DNA from: Phyto melanocephala
Lineage: Eukaryota > Arthropoda > Insecta > Diptera > Rhinophoridae
Direction: 5' to 3'
DNA length: 64,000 bases
Assembly (NCBI GenBank): GCA_941918925.1
Contig: OW799237.1
Span: 911,201-975,200, forward strand
Below are positions 35,310-47,000 of the stretch, one piece after another. Under the pieces are notes generated by a model, which saw nothing but the letters and a program-made list of their open reading frames with translations, was not told the DNA's origin and did not search any database. How positions within the stretch are numbered: the stretch's first letter is position 1; each line of letters starts with the position of its first letter. Made by a program: the position numbers and the translations under genes.

Positions 35310-36683
35310 GCTTAATACAATTTTATTTAATATTCTACAACCGAAATTTAATAGCTTAATACTAATAATATGTTTTCTCTTAATTTGTAAATATATTTTT
35401 CAAATTATATATTTTTTTTAAATTGGTATAGTATATTATTTTTATTTAAACATTATTTTGCTTGACTTTTTTAAACTAATTTAGTTTATTTAATTTTTTT
35501 ATTTTATTTTAATTCACTGTAATTAATTTATTTTTAAATTTTATTTTATATAATAGAAAACAAGAGCATAAATAATTTATTCGATTTGTATTCGTATTTG
35601 TTTCCATCATGAACAATGTACATGTGGACTTACATATAGAACGTTTGAGTTGCCCCCACTGTGTTGCTGGTGATTCCTTTCTGTAATGCTAATATTAAAA
35701 ACAAATTTTGTGCTGAAGACACCATCTAAGCATTCCTTCTTGGAAAATTTTGCTCTAAAAATAATTAAATTATTTATTTAAATTGTATAAAAAAAGCAAC
35801 AAAAATATTTAACTGGCAATACACAAGGTTTTCAAAATTTAAAGTACAACTGTGCAACGGTAACAGTTGTAGACTTAAGCTTTGCATTCGATTTAATACC
35901 AAACAAGTACTTTTTATGGTTGTCATACATATTTACGATTTGTTTTGTTAAACTACCACATTCTATCTCTCTGTAGAGTCATTAAATTTTATTTGAGCTG
36001 CCGCACATTTTTTTTCTATTTTTTTAATTGTTTTTCAATTTGATGCTATCTGCTATAAAGCGACCACAGTCTTGTTTTTTTTCGCTTTTTTTACACTTAC
36101 TAAGTGGGACTTTATAGCAGTTTTAACAAAATTAGTTTCAAATAACGACCAAAACTAATTGAGCTGAACAGCAAACCACGACACACACACACAGACACAT
36201 AAAAGGGGTACCAAAGTGGGCAAAATTACACACACACACACATCTGCATACGTTTGTATTAGACCTAGTAGTCGTTGTTGCCTGCATTGGGTAATCTAAG
36301 GTTTAATTTAATGGTTCCTAGTAACATTTGGTTAATAGACAGGCCAAGTGTCCACCCAGTTTAAGAACAGAACACATACACAGGCACATACAGAAATGTA
36401 GTGCACTTTGCAACATGTATAATATTCATTGCCGTTTAGTTAATTCTTGTAATATTTACGAATAATTGTTTGTTAGTTAAGGTTTCAATTTATTTTACAA
36501 GTGGTTTTAGTTGAAATGCTCCCTATTTTGTTCTCGTACACAGAGGGCATTTACAAGAACTGAACACAACTTGCTCTCAGTTGGGGCGTGAATCGGGTGA
36601 ATGTATGAATTTGGTAGAAAAAAAATATATATTGTTTTATGTATTTTAAAATGATTATGTCGTTTAGAACAACTAATTTTTTA
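35310..36683. other. AT-rich non-coding stretch
   Basis: No supported gene. Short (AC)n runs lie at about 36180-36195 and 36229-36242. Confidence 0.6.
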
Positions 36684-36685
36684 TA

Positions 36686-36799
36686 CAGAGTGGGCCAAAA
36701 GACACATTTTTTAGTTTATTTATTAAAATTTTTTTTTTTACCATAAATAAAATATAAAAAAAAATTGTCAAACCTCATGGTGACTTTTGGCCTACCCTG
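36686..36799. mobile_element. Mariner-type MITE, 114 bp
   Basis: The left end cagagtgggccaaaagacac and the right end gtgacttttggcctaccctg are inverted repeats with three mismatches in 20, and both are flanked by TA (36684-36685 and 36800-36801). The centre is AT-rich. The right subterminal catggtgac also occurs at the end of the transposase relic at 3120-3830, so that family probably supplied the enzyme. Confidence 0.88.
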
Positions 36800-36801
36800 T
36801 A

Positions 36802-37515
36802 CAAAAAAATACAATTTATTTATTTTGTATTAAGTGGTTAATCGGACCTTTAGTTAACTTTTTGCAAATAAAAAAACTCACGGATTTCTACGCCTTGCGC
36901 TTGTCAACACTTCAATAAACAGGTATCGTAGCCATATGGTGCCATTCAGTGTGCATGCTGCTCCTCTTGATTTTCTTTTCTTCTACTGCAGGTTCCGGTA
37001 GACGTTTTTGTGCATTCCATATTATTTAAGACTTTTATTTTTCAAATGTATAAAATGTTTCGAAATTCTTAGAGGTGATACAAATTTAACGTTTACGAAA
37101 CTGATACTACCGGATTTATTTTTTTTCTTTTGGGTTTTAAAATCGAAAGAAAAAACAACGAAAATTTGCAAAAGTGAATAAAACATTTGTTTAGAAAATA
37201 AATTAATTCTTACTATAACCTTTTTAAAATTTTATTTAACATAAGTGTAGTTCACGGCTACGCGTTGGTGCTTCGTCCTTAAGCTCCAAGTTTGGCATTA
37301 TGTCTTTTAATGACAAGTATTAGTAAATTAGTCCGTTTTGGGGTTGGTAATTATAATATGACGCCTTCTAGGTGGTCCAATAACACAAGTTTTACTGTTG
37401 ACAATATCGGCGAATTAACATATCGTGATCTTTATTAACACTGGCCAATGAAGCAGCAGAATTTTTAACCTCGGTACGCACTCTTCGCCCAAAGGTTGGT
37501 AGATTATTTAAAAAT
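36802..37515. other. AT-rich non-coding stretch
   Basis: No recognisable feature. Confidence 0.55.
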
Positions 37516-37534
37516 AAAAAGAAATTTGTGCAAA

Positions 37535-37566
37535 ATTTTATTTATTTTATTTATTTATTTATTTAA
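37535..37566. repeat. (TTTA)n tail of the LINE
   Basis: Tandem ttta/tttta units that form the 3' tail of the minus-strand LINE. Confidence 0.85.
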
Positions 37567-37792
37567 ATTTCGGCAACCAAGCCTCTAGGCCATAATTGGC
37601 TACAAACTTCTACTAAAAAAAAAAAAAAATTACAATGCTTTTTACTTAAACTATAAAAATATAATGTAAAAATTTAAATATAAGGGAATTAAAAATATAA
37701 TGACAAGAAAATTGCACAGAAAATATAAGCCAAACTAACCAAACTTCAGACCAAGATTGAAATATGTAAATGGATAGAGAATGGTCATTCAA

Positions 37793-37960
37793 TTAAGTAC
37801 TATTATCAGACAACTCGCGAAAAAGTTTTTTCCTAAAAGAATCAATGTTAACATCAAACGTCCTTAAAGTATCCGATAACCTATTATAAGTTCGTGCCAC
37901 TCTCACACAAAAAGATCGTTCCAAAACTGAGGTCAATCTTGGTATGATCAACTGCCTTTT
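37793..37960 (-). pseudogene. LINE reverse-transcriptase ORF, C-terminal fragment
   Basis: An uninterrupted stretch of 55 codons ends in TAA at 37793. It includes IPRLTSV, then LERSFCVRVARTYNRLSD and a TFDVNIDSFRKKLFREL end. This is the terminal pattern of insect jockey-like/R1-like LINE ORF2 proteins (a hydrophobic LWN-type motif, here TYNRLSD, then a short helix). The frame has no stop, so the insertion is fairly young or short enough to have escaped damage. The full protein would supply reverse transcriptase and endonuclease; both domains are absent here. Confidence 0.8.
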
Positions 37961-37990
37961 TCTATTAGATTAGATTAGATTTTTTCACAA

Positions 37991-39758
37991 TAGTCTGAGT
38001 ATCCAGTGCGATGGTTTAGTTATGATGACCATAAAATATACACAATTTACGGCACACATTTTATACACAGTACGAATTCTGATAATAAAATTTTTTGGTC
38101 GTTTGTATGTCAACTTATGGTGAATTGGCAATTTTTACTGAGTATTTTTGGTAGTACCACATGTCGAGAAACTCCCTACACTGAACAAATTTACTCCGAA
38201 AACACAAACAGTAAAAAAATCACTTCTAATGAAATATGTACGGTAGCACGAAGGTATTTCATACAATTCAAACAAATATATCTAAGGTGGCTTTGTAAAC
38301 TAACTACCAAGTCCTAAATAATTATATCTGGGATAATTCCGCACAATTCTGCATAGTGCTCAATATTAAGTAATTAGGAATCAACATATCAATTTGGGTC
38401 CCAAATAATAGTACCATCTAACAAGTTAGAATATAAAAAAAACTACAGTTTTTGTGAATTATCTAAAGATTATAAAAAAATTGTTTATATAACACTTTAT
38501 CTCTAACATACAACTTTTCGAAATTTTGTTTAGAACTTTTCGTAGCAATCCAGACTAAATCAATTAAATTATCATTTATGTGTGCATAAGATTTAATATT
38601 TTTTTTTTGTACTTTTGGCCAGAAATTTTGTTAAAGTTAAGAATTAATTATATCCGAAATTGACATTGTTAAAAATTGGCATATATCATATCATATCTCA
38701 AAAGAGCATAAAGTTAAACTTTCAAATTGCCATCATCACAGGTGCTACTGAGTTTCTGTAATAGAGAAACTTTGACTATAAATTTTACTTTATATTTCCT
38801 TATTCCATATGTTTGTATGTATAGTGCATGTAAAAATAAACCAACAAACATTAGTTATTAAAATATTTTACTATAAACAATCCTAACCATAATTAAAGAG
38901 AGTGACTTTGAAATTAAATTTGACACAGGGTGATTTTAGTGATAAGTTACTAACATATATGTAGACTCTTAAATACTAGATGTCCTAGATCTTAACTGCT
39001 AAACATTATTATCAAGTCAAAATCTGATATTTTTTATCTTATTAACTAAATGTTTAAGTAAGAGTATACAATTGACAAATCGTTTAGCATAAAAAAGCAT
39101 AAGTTTTGAGTCGAATTAAAAAAAAAAAAAAAAAAATTAAAAGCAAGTAGAAACCTTTCTTTGTAATTTGTCACAATATTTTTTTGTTATAAAATTTGTA
39201 GTATAGACTTTTTTATTAGGTATTCAAATACATGCAAACAATTTTTACTTACAAACAGCGATCGTATAAACGAAGTGACTGATAAAATTAAATGTTAAAC
39301 TGCATTTGCTGGGTTATCAACGCACACATACATGCATTCATATGTAGCATATGACAATAAAAAAAAGTTAAAATATTCAACTGCCTAATACCAGTATAAT
39401 TTAACTGTAATAGTTTTACTTGGCAATTTTAAGAGCATTATATTAATGCTACAATAAATATTTTTGTTTGACTAATATGACCAAAGAATCAAGTGAAATC
39501 TTTAACAGAGTGTTTAAAAAAATAATGTTAATTTATAAATTTTTGTAACAAAAATTGCTAATTGTAGCCATACGTTGTATATATTTTTGCTAATTATTTG
39601 TGTGAGTTACTTCAGTGAAAGGAAATCTTTAGTAATGCAGAATAAGTCAAAAGTCATCAATGGGGTTTAAACATTTAATAACATTTTTGTTACCATATTT
39701 TTTCAAATTTTGATTAGACTAGATTATAAAGTATAAAAAATGGAAATTTTTTCTACAC
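37991..39758. other. AT-rich non-coding stretch
   Basis: A frame of 103 codons at 38006-38317 (plus strand) has no recognisable domain and is probably chance. An A run of about 18 lies at about 39119-39137. Nothing else is supported. Confidence 0.55.
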
Positions 39759-39761
39759 TAA

Positions 39762-39921
39762 CTGCCTGTTCAACGATGTCGAAAGAAAATACAAGCGAAA
39801 TTTTCATTCGTACAAATATATTGAAAACAACAACAAAAGCTAAAAATTTATTTTTGTTTTCAACGTATTTGTACGAATAAAATTTCGCTTGGGTTTTATT
39901 TCGACATCGTTGAACAGGCAG
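39762..39921. mobile_element. Complete fold-back MITE, 160 bp
   Basis: The ends ctgcctgttcaacgatgtcg and its exact complement close a sequence that folds on itself over nearly its whole length, leaving only a few central bases unpaired. It is flanked by TAA on both sides (39759-39761 and 39922-39924), consistent with a 3-bp target duplication as made by PIF/Harbinger-type transposases, though a TA duplication plus one base cannot be ruled out. A truncated relative lies at 31666-31793. Confidence 0.9.
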
Positions 39922-40089
39922 TAAGTATGAAAGATAATGTAATTCAAATTAACCCAGTTTCAGCTTCGTTTATAGCATTTACTATAACATTATAGCATTT
40001 ACTATAAAATTTATGGCAGTCGCACTCAAATTACTGAAACAGTGTTCGCCTTAAATAACCAAAAATAGAAAGTCTGCTGCTACCCAATC

Positions 40090-40740
40090 TGATGAATGCA
40101 CTGGCTAATTAATTTTCGAATTTCGGGAAATGTTTAGCTTCTTCAATAATTTTTTTTAAAAGTGTAATTGTGTCTTGTTCAGTATTAGGAGAACCCCTAT
40201 CTCGCTAAAGAAGGCTTCAAGAGTAGGACATACATCTATCAAAAACCAAAACCGCTCTTCATTTACGGTTGCAGCAATCAAATCTTTAATTTTCTAAATG
40301 TAAACCCAATGATATTTTCAGATGTAAAATAACTCCATACTGTACATCTAATGGAGTAAAATTGGGATTGAATTTTCAGAACCCGGAACCCAAGGTTCTG
40401 TCATATTAAAACCATTTGAATGAGCTTCATTATTCATACTCATAGTTTGAATAAAATTGATTTTATTTCTGACCAACTGTTGAAATTTAACTGCAAAATT
40501 TAGATATTGGCGATCATCTGCGTTTTTAAATTTTTCCACCGATTGCTTATGCTAGTCACTCTTAGCTGAGCGGGACGCCTTCTGGTAGATGTTTCCTTAA
40601 CCTTTTCCTCTACACGTTTAATATTTGCCGCATTGCGAATCAAATGTGGTCTACCGGTTCGAGGCAAATCTCTTACGATGCCATGTTAATGGTAACGATA
40701 ATCTAAATAGGCAACGAATCATTGCTTCAGAGGTCGTTAT
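40090..40740 (-). pseudogene. Decayed mariner-like transposase
   Basis: From about 40730 on the minus strand the family linker is faint (RFASNR, then SQCGKY and a KASRSAKS remnant), followed by DDRQYLNFAVKFQQLVRNK and NNEAHSNGFNM (40510-40395), the first catalytic block with its Asp replaced by Asn. After a frame change ATVNEERFWFL and PTLEAFFSE appear near 40275-40195, and LILNKTQLHF stands where W.QQDGAT..HT belongs, so the second Asp is also gone. The third catalytic block is absent. It shares clear DNA similarity with 23980-24270 and with 42720-43160. Confidence 0.8.
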
Positions 40741-40945
40741 ACTTATATTTATTTGTTGATGATATGCTATTTGCTTTAAAATAATTAAATTGTTGATTTA
40801 AAGAATGAAATTCTTTTATTCTGGTTCTTTTTTCAGTTTTTAATCTGAAAATTATTTTTACTCTAGATGTTTTTTGTATAATTAAAAAAATAAAAAAATT
40901 ATTAAAAATATACATTGACGAAAAAGTTATTAAATTTTTAAACCC

Positions 40946-41166
40946 ACACAGAAAATACTATTTTCAGAATATGTTCAAACAAAAACTTGCTAACAATTAG
41001 TTTCACTTTTTATTAATATTTTTTTTTTATGCTTGGTTTAAACCTCGTTTAATATAAAATTATATTAAAAAATGGAATTTTGAAAATTTTTTTTAATAAA
41101 ATTTTTTAAGAATTAACTGAGTTTTGTAAATTTTTTATTAAATCAGAAATTTATTTTTTTCCGTGT
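40946..41166. mobile_element. ACACAG-family element B, 221 bp
   Basis: acacagaaaat at the left and a right end ttttttttccgtgt form an imperfect inverted pair resembling elements A and C. The interior is AT-rich and non-coding. Target duplications are not clear. Confidence 0.5.
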
Positions 41167-41169
41167 TTA

Positions 41170-42695
41170 TAATCATTTTAAATCAAAGCATATGCAAATA
41201 TTTAACAGAAGTCCTTTAAGCACTAAATAATGTAAAATAACAACTTTTAAGGATATTTAGTTTTAGTTTTAGAAGGATGAATTTTAGTTTTATACTTTTA
41301 CAAATGTACTTCTCTTTTAATTTTTGACTACTCTACCACCACTCACGCTTTACTCTAATATGTGTATAATATCCTTGCCTTTTGTTAGTCTTCTCCTCAT
41401 CTAAACTCTAACTCCTACTCATACGAGTATGTGTATGTAATGACTTGTAAGTTGCTGTATTAAATGTATGGAATCTAAAGCATCTTTTGCATCTGCATGT
41501 TATTTTATGGTTGCACTATTATTTTGCTTTCTATGAAGGATTTTTTATTGTAGCCGTAATTTATTAAGTTTTCTTAAGATTTTTCAGTACGATTATTTGG
41601 TTGAGCGGTTTGTGGTTAGATGTTATTCTTTTCTTGGTAACTGCTGCCAGAGTATAAGAGCAGTAAATGTTATTTATAGGATTTTTTGTTTAGTTTTGTA
41701 GATATATTTTGAAGCTAAAAAAAGGGGAAAAAATTCAATTATAATTGAAAACTATAAACAGAAGAAGATCAATTTTTTTCCATTAGAAATCATAATCATA
41801 ATCACATAAAAGATTGATGACAATAAAATGAATTTAAATTAAAATGGGTTCTAAGAATTCTACCTACACAAAATATAATAATTGAATACATTAGCATGCA
41901 CAAGTTAAAGTTATAAAAACATATTAAGTTTGATAAATTAAAATAGTTTTTACTAAAGGTATTCGGGTTACTTTGCAAAAATGCAAATTTATATAAATTT
42001 ACTTTTGTTAAAGTGACTTCTTTTAGCGATAATGTGTCTTACATTCAGAGAATGAACACTACAGAACAGTAAACCATGCTGTGGTCTTTGTTTGGGTTTT
42101 TAAAACGCCAACGAGTTATGCGCAGACATTCATCTAAAAATTATATGTTGTTTAGCTCAAAGTTAACGTTCTAGGTTAGAGTTGAAGCAGAAGCTAGTGC
42201 GAAATGATTTTTTTTATTTGTTATGTTTTGTTATGCTTTTTTTGCAATTTCGCAAGACTAATCCCGGCGACGAGAATACCTCTAATATGTGTCAATAAAC
42301 TTTTGAATTTAGTGCATATTTTTTCTTTGCTTTTTAATGTAGAAGTAATTAATGCATTTACACTTCTTTAGGTTTAACAAAATCTGCCTTCTCTACAAAT
42401 GAAAAATACTTTTTAAAAATGTTTATTAAAATTTAATTAAATCAAACTGTATATGGTTTTTAATGAAATTAAAAAAAAATAATAAAACAATATACATTAG
42501 CAGATATTTGCTACGAGTAAATTATTAAATATGTGTGGGAATTATATAAAAATTACGGCATTTGCTTTGTGTTAAAAAAGTTAAATCATTGACAGTTTTT
42601 TTTTGATTTTAAGACATATGAATTAGTGTGGTACACGTACATATTTATGTTATAGTTGTGCTTTTTAAAAAGGTATTAAAAAAATGTTTATATTA
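41170..42695. other. AT-rich non-coding stretch
   Basis: No supported feature. A few less AT-rich bases at about 42175-42290 are not recognisable. Confidence 0.55.
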
Positions 42696-42719
42696 TATTC
42701 AGATGTTATACTACACCAA

Positions 42720-43160
42720 ACTGTACACCATATGGAGTGCAAGTGGCACTGGTGAATGGCTTCTGAATTTTAAGAATTGAAGAACCACAGTTTTGCCTAT
42801 TAACAAAGGTATTCAAATGGGCTTGAGCTTCGTCACTGATAACCAAGTTTTGAGTTAAGTTGATTTTATTTCTGGCCAACTATTGAAATTTGACTGCAAA
42901 ATTTAGACGTTGCCGATGATCGTCGGGTTTTACTTCATGCACCTTTCTTAAATGCCTTTAAAATGCGTCGTGGGGACGTACGAGCCACTCCTAGCTGAGC
43001 AGAATGCCTTATGACAGATAGTTCTGGTGTTTTGTTAACACTTTTGCCCGTAGTACTTTTACCCGTTGTCTATTTTTCGTAGCGCAAATTAAATGTGATC
43101 TACCGGTTTAAATAATTGTCAGCATGTTGGTGATAACAATAACTATGCAACGAATCATTG
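42720..43160 (-). pseudogene. Decayed mariner-like transposase, N-terminal half
   Basis: On the minus strand the sequence reads TGRSHLICATKNRQRVK near 43105, then (with a frameshift) a helix-turn-helix remnant IRHSAQLGVARTSPRRILKA near 43000. Next come DDHRQRLNFAVKFQ near 42920 and ISDEAQAHLNTFVNRQNCG near 42840-42790, which keeps the first catalytic Asp. Homology stops near 42720. The protein half is less damaged than the relic at 40 kb, to which it is closely related, so the two are separate copies of one family and not one broken element. Confidence 0.82.
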
Positions 43161-43312
43161 TTTCGGAAGGCGAAATTTTTATGTTAAAACTTCGACGACA
43201 TGCTCTTTACTTTAAAATATTTACTCGATGACTTAAATAATAAAATTATATTATTTCGGTTTTTCGTTCATGTTCGCTATGTATTCTCCAGGTGTTGTTT
43301 ATATAATTTAAA

Positions 43313-44046
43313 TCTATTTATATAAAAATCAATGTGTGTTTGTATGTTTGTTTGTGCTTTATAGACGGTTAGACGGCCGGACCGATTTCCTTTAAATTTT
43401 CACAGAATCTTTCTGTATGTCTGGAAGGAACTATAGGCTATACTTTGGTTTGAAATTTTAAGTGGGCGGGGTGCCACGCCCTATTAAAAAATAAGTATTA
43501 AATATTATATATTACGAAAGTTAATGCAGCTAGAGTCTTCAAATTAAGTACGGTAAACTTTGACATCCACACGAATATTTGGGTAAAAAATGGGCGGACT
43601 TGCAATAGTAGGCGTGGCCACAAGAATTAAATACTAAAATTCGTATATTTGGAAAACGATATCGATTAGAGTAGTAAAATTTTGAAAAAGCAGCTTTGAT
43701 ATTCAAATAAACATTTATGGAAAAAATGGGTGCATTAACAATAGTGGGCGTGGCAGCTCTCATAGTAATTGAATACTAAAATTCGTATATCCGGGATGCT
43801 TTAGTAATAGTGGGCGTGGCACCTGTCATATGAATTAAATACAAAAATTCGTATATCTGGGAAGCGATAATAGTTAGAGTACCCAAATTTTGTAAGAGAT
43901 ACATTGACGTCTATATGATTATTTGAATAAGAAATGGTTGATTTAGTAATAGTAGGCGTGGCACTTGCAAAATAAGTATATTTTTGAACTATAAAATTTT
44001 TATTTCATTACGATAGGGGTGGCGAAACACACCGGGTATTAGCTAA
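43313..44046 (+). mobile_element. Non-autonomous Helitron, 734 bp
   Basis: The element begins with TC (tctatttatataaaaatc) directly after A and ends with ctaa directly before T, matching the Helitron rule of 5'-TC, CTRR-3' and insertion between A and T without target duplication. About 13 bases before the end, ggtggcgaaacacacc can form the short hairpin typical of Helitron 3' ends, with one mismatch and a bulge. The 5' segment with gtgtttgtatgtttgtttgt and a ggaccgatttcc block is common to many insect Helitrons. The interior holds five repeats around ggcgtggc. No Rep/helicase gene is present, so it relied on a partner. Confidence 0.82.
43460..43970 (+). repeat. Internal GGCGTGGC tandem repeats of the Helitron
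   Basis: Five imperfect units, at about 43465, 43609, 43744, 43811 and 43952, each contain (g/a)ggcgtggc or its gccacgccc mirror; the middle ones are followed by aatta-aatac-aaaattcgtatat. Spacing is about 70-145 bp. Such internal arrays are usual in non-autonomous insect Helitrons. Confidence 0.75.
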
Positions 44047-44049
44047 TAA

Positions 44050-47000
44050 ATTATAAACACAAAAGTTTTACATTTTTATACTCCATGCTTGGTTTTAGCC
44101 TGTTCTGTATAACAGGTTTTAACAGGCAGAAAGTTAATTTGAAATCTCTGTTAGATCTTATTTATCATGCAGAGATGTTGAGGTCAATGGCATGTCGATG
44201 TTCTTGGATTAAGCACAGCAACCAACATCTTAGTTATCCATTTTCGGAAAATTTTTATAAAAATTAGTGTAAAGCTAAATATTATTCATATTTAATAATA
44301 TTTTAAAGCTAAACACAATCTTATTCTAATTCTTATTCATAATTCATTTCACCTTGAAAAGGTTTATGGCATTACATTGTGGTTTTTATTCGAATTCAAA
44401 TAAAATCCTTACAAATTCATACAAACTTTAAAACTCGCACATAAGACTACATACTAACAATGAATACGATTTCCCTACGGATTAAAAAAAGAAAGAAAGA
44501 AAATAAAAAAATTGTTTTGTTTGAAATAATATGCTAAACAACTGTTAAATGACCAATTCAAGCAAAAGGTCAACTTTAAGTTGTTACAAGTGTGTCTTAC
44601 TTATAGACACTTGGCCCAGGCAACACATCTTGCTTGAGAGAAGTTTCATAAAGTGTTGAATAAAAATGAAGAGACAGTTTATGGCAGCAGGATTACCACT
44701 TGTGCTATAATGGCCTCCTAAGGGATCTTAATAAATCCCATCTGATATAAATGAGTTTAATGGTGCAAATAAGTGTTTTAAGCGGCATTAGAAAATAACA
44801 TTAACTAATGGGGTCAATTATAATGTAGAGTAGTGATACGTTAAGGGGGGTCAATGTCAAACATTAACAGTGCGCTGGAGGAGTGAGGGGGTTGTTGTTA
44901 TTTTCTTAGCTCCATTTCTTATGAAAAATATTCCATATGGTGCGTAATATTTGAAATTAAAAATAAATGTGTAGCAAATGACAACTGCATATAGTTTAAG
45001 TTAAATGCTCTGTTTATAAAATAAAACAAAAATAATCGATAATTTTGTTTTCAATAAAGTCGATTTATTTGTTACAAAGTTTACGCTCTTATTGTACATT
45101 TTTTAACCTAAAAATATTTGAGTTAAAAATTCCTAATTTTAGGATTTTTTTAATTTTCTTGCCCTTTACACAAAACTGTTAAAAATATTAAAAAATTTCA
45201 AAATCAAAATTGATATTTCCTAGTGTCGAATCAAAATAAATGTTCTAATTTGGCAACACATTTTCTTACTTAAATTGTTTTTCTATGCAAATTTTTTTGC
45301 GTATTTTCTCTTTCCTGTACTTGTCTTCCAAATAATTCTAGTTTGAGGCCACTTAACAAAGATACGGCGTCAGTAAAGTAAAAGAAGAAGTTAAGAAATT
45401 GAATTGACGCCCTCCTAGTTAACTACGAATAATGAAGTTTCTTTATCGTTGCAGGAAATGGTCGTTAATTTTTTGTTTTCTACTTAACTGTTGCTGCTTC
45501 TTAACGGTACTGATTCTCTTACACTAAACTCCATCTACACCAGAGATTAGTGGTTTTAGGAATTTGTAGATTGTATTACAAGGAGTTTCAATGTTTTCAA
45601 AGTTTTTGGGGCAAATACTTACGTTGACTTGTGTTAAGTGTAAAAGGAACATTACTTTGTCAATAAGTTATGTTTCGTTACCGCCCACAATTACCATTTT
45701 TGTATTTTTTTTTTTATTATTTCTACATGTTGCGGTTGTTTACTTTTGTAATTTATGTTTTAATTTCCTAGTCCTTGGAATGCGAGAGGCACAAGGGGGC
45801 ACTACTAAATTATTCTGTTGATTTATGGATGATTTTAGATTTTGTTTGAATCAGTGGTTAGAAATTTTCGTTTTGGTATTTTCGATCGGCCTGGTCACTT
45901 CCAGCGTTTCTTATTGCTTGTTAAGTTTTTGAGGTATAGTTTTTACTTCAATAATTCAAAGCTATTTGTGTCGTGTTAGTAGAAATTTCTTAAATAAAGT
46001 TGTGTCAATAGAATAATGTTTTTTATAATAAAGTTTGATCGTAACATAAATTAAGTTTCTATTCCAAAATACTAGAAAATCAGCCTGAGGTTAGTTATAA
46101 ATTATGAACTTTTAATTGTGTTATTTTAATTCTAGCTTTAGTCTACTTAAGCTGTTAATTCTTACAGCGTTATTTTTTTTTCTAATTGTACACAATAACA
46201 AAAAACAATTTTTTCAAACAGTTTTTAATTTTAGTTGAAAATTCCATTGATTGTAAAATTTACTAAAAATTTAGTAGCATCAAACTCTTCACCTTAACAT
46301 TACTTAAAATTCACTTGCCTTTTTAAAATCTAACTTTGCATTTTTTATCTCTATTATTCTGTTATGGTAGTTTTGTTTTTTTTTTTCATCGCACCCCCAA
46401 GACAGGAACAGGCCAGCCCAGCCTCACTAAATAAGACAACATCTTCAAAACTATATACAACTGACAAAATTTATTGCCAACTTGGGCTTACTTATTTATG
46501 CAAATGTTTCTTTGCTATTCGTATTGTCTTAGCAGGAACTTAGAAAATATCAATCGTAACAACAACAGCAGCAACATTAAAAAAAGAACAATAAAAGCAA
46601 CAATAAACGAATGCGAAAAAAATTCAAAGATTTGAATTTCTATTAAATGCTCGGTTTTAAAAGAAATTCAAATGCTCCTGAAAGAAGTAAAATGGTTTCC
46701 ACAAACAGTTTTTCAGTAGAAGTGTTTGAGTGGGGGAGATTAGTAAGTGCGTATGTGTGTTTGTTTCATTCAGTTGGTTGTGATGGTGGTGATGATGGTG
46801 ATGATAGCATTATAAATAGTATTTAGCATTGAAGTCACAGTTCATATCATTTATCTTTAAGCTTAAACCACTTTAAGATTGTGATTAATAGCGCAGATAA
46901 TTAAGCAAACTGCTGTACATGTTTCCTTTATTTCCCTACAACAGCACAGGTGGAAAGGGTAACCTAGTATCTCATAAACTAAAAATCTTTATGCTGTTTA

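Larger units (their letters stand above)
37520..37990 (-). mobile_element. 5'-truncated non-LTR retrotransposon (LINE)
   Basis: On the minus strand the element shows the end of a reverse-transcriptase reading frame, a 3' untranslated region of about 240 bases containing an A-rich run, and a simple-sequence tail of (AAAT)n units at 37535-37566. The order frame, UTR, A-rich tail and the loss of everything 5' of about 37980 are typical of LINE insertions made by target-primed reverse transcription. The 5' boundary lies next to three attagat-type repeats. I could not define target duplications. Confidence 0.82.

Noticed and set aside
37535..37620. Stand-alone microsatellite
   Set aside because: The TTTA units are the tail of the minus-strand LINE next to it, so they are not an independent feature.
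38006..38317. 103-codon open frame on the plus strand
   Set aside because: No domain and no protein-like pattern; it begins next to the LINE insertion and is probably chance.
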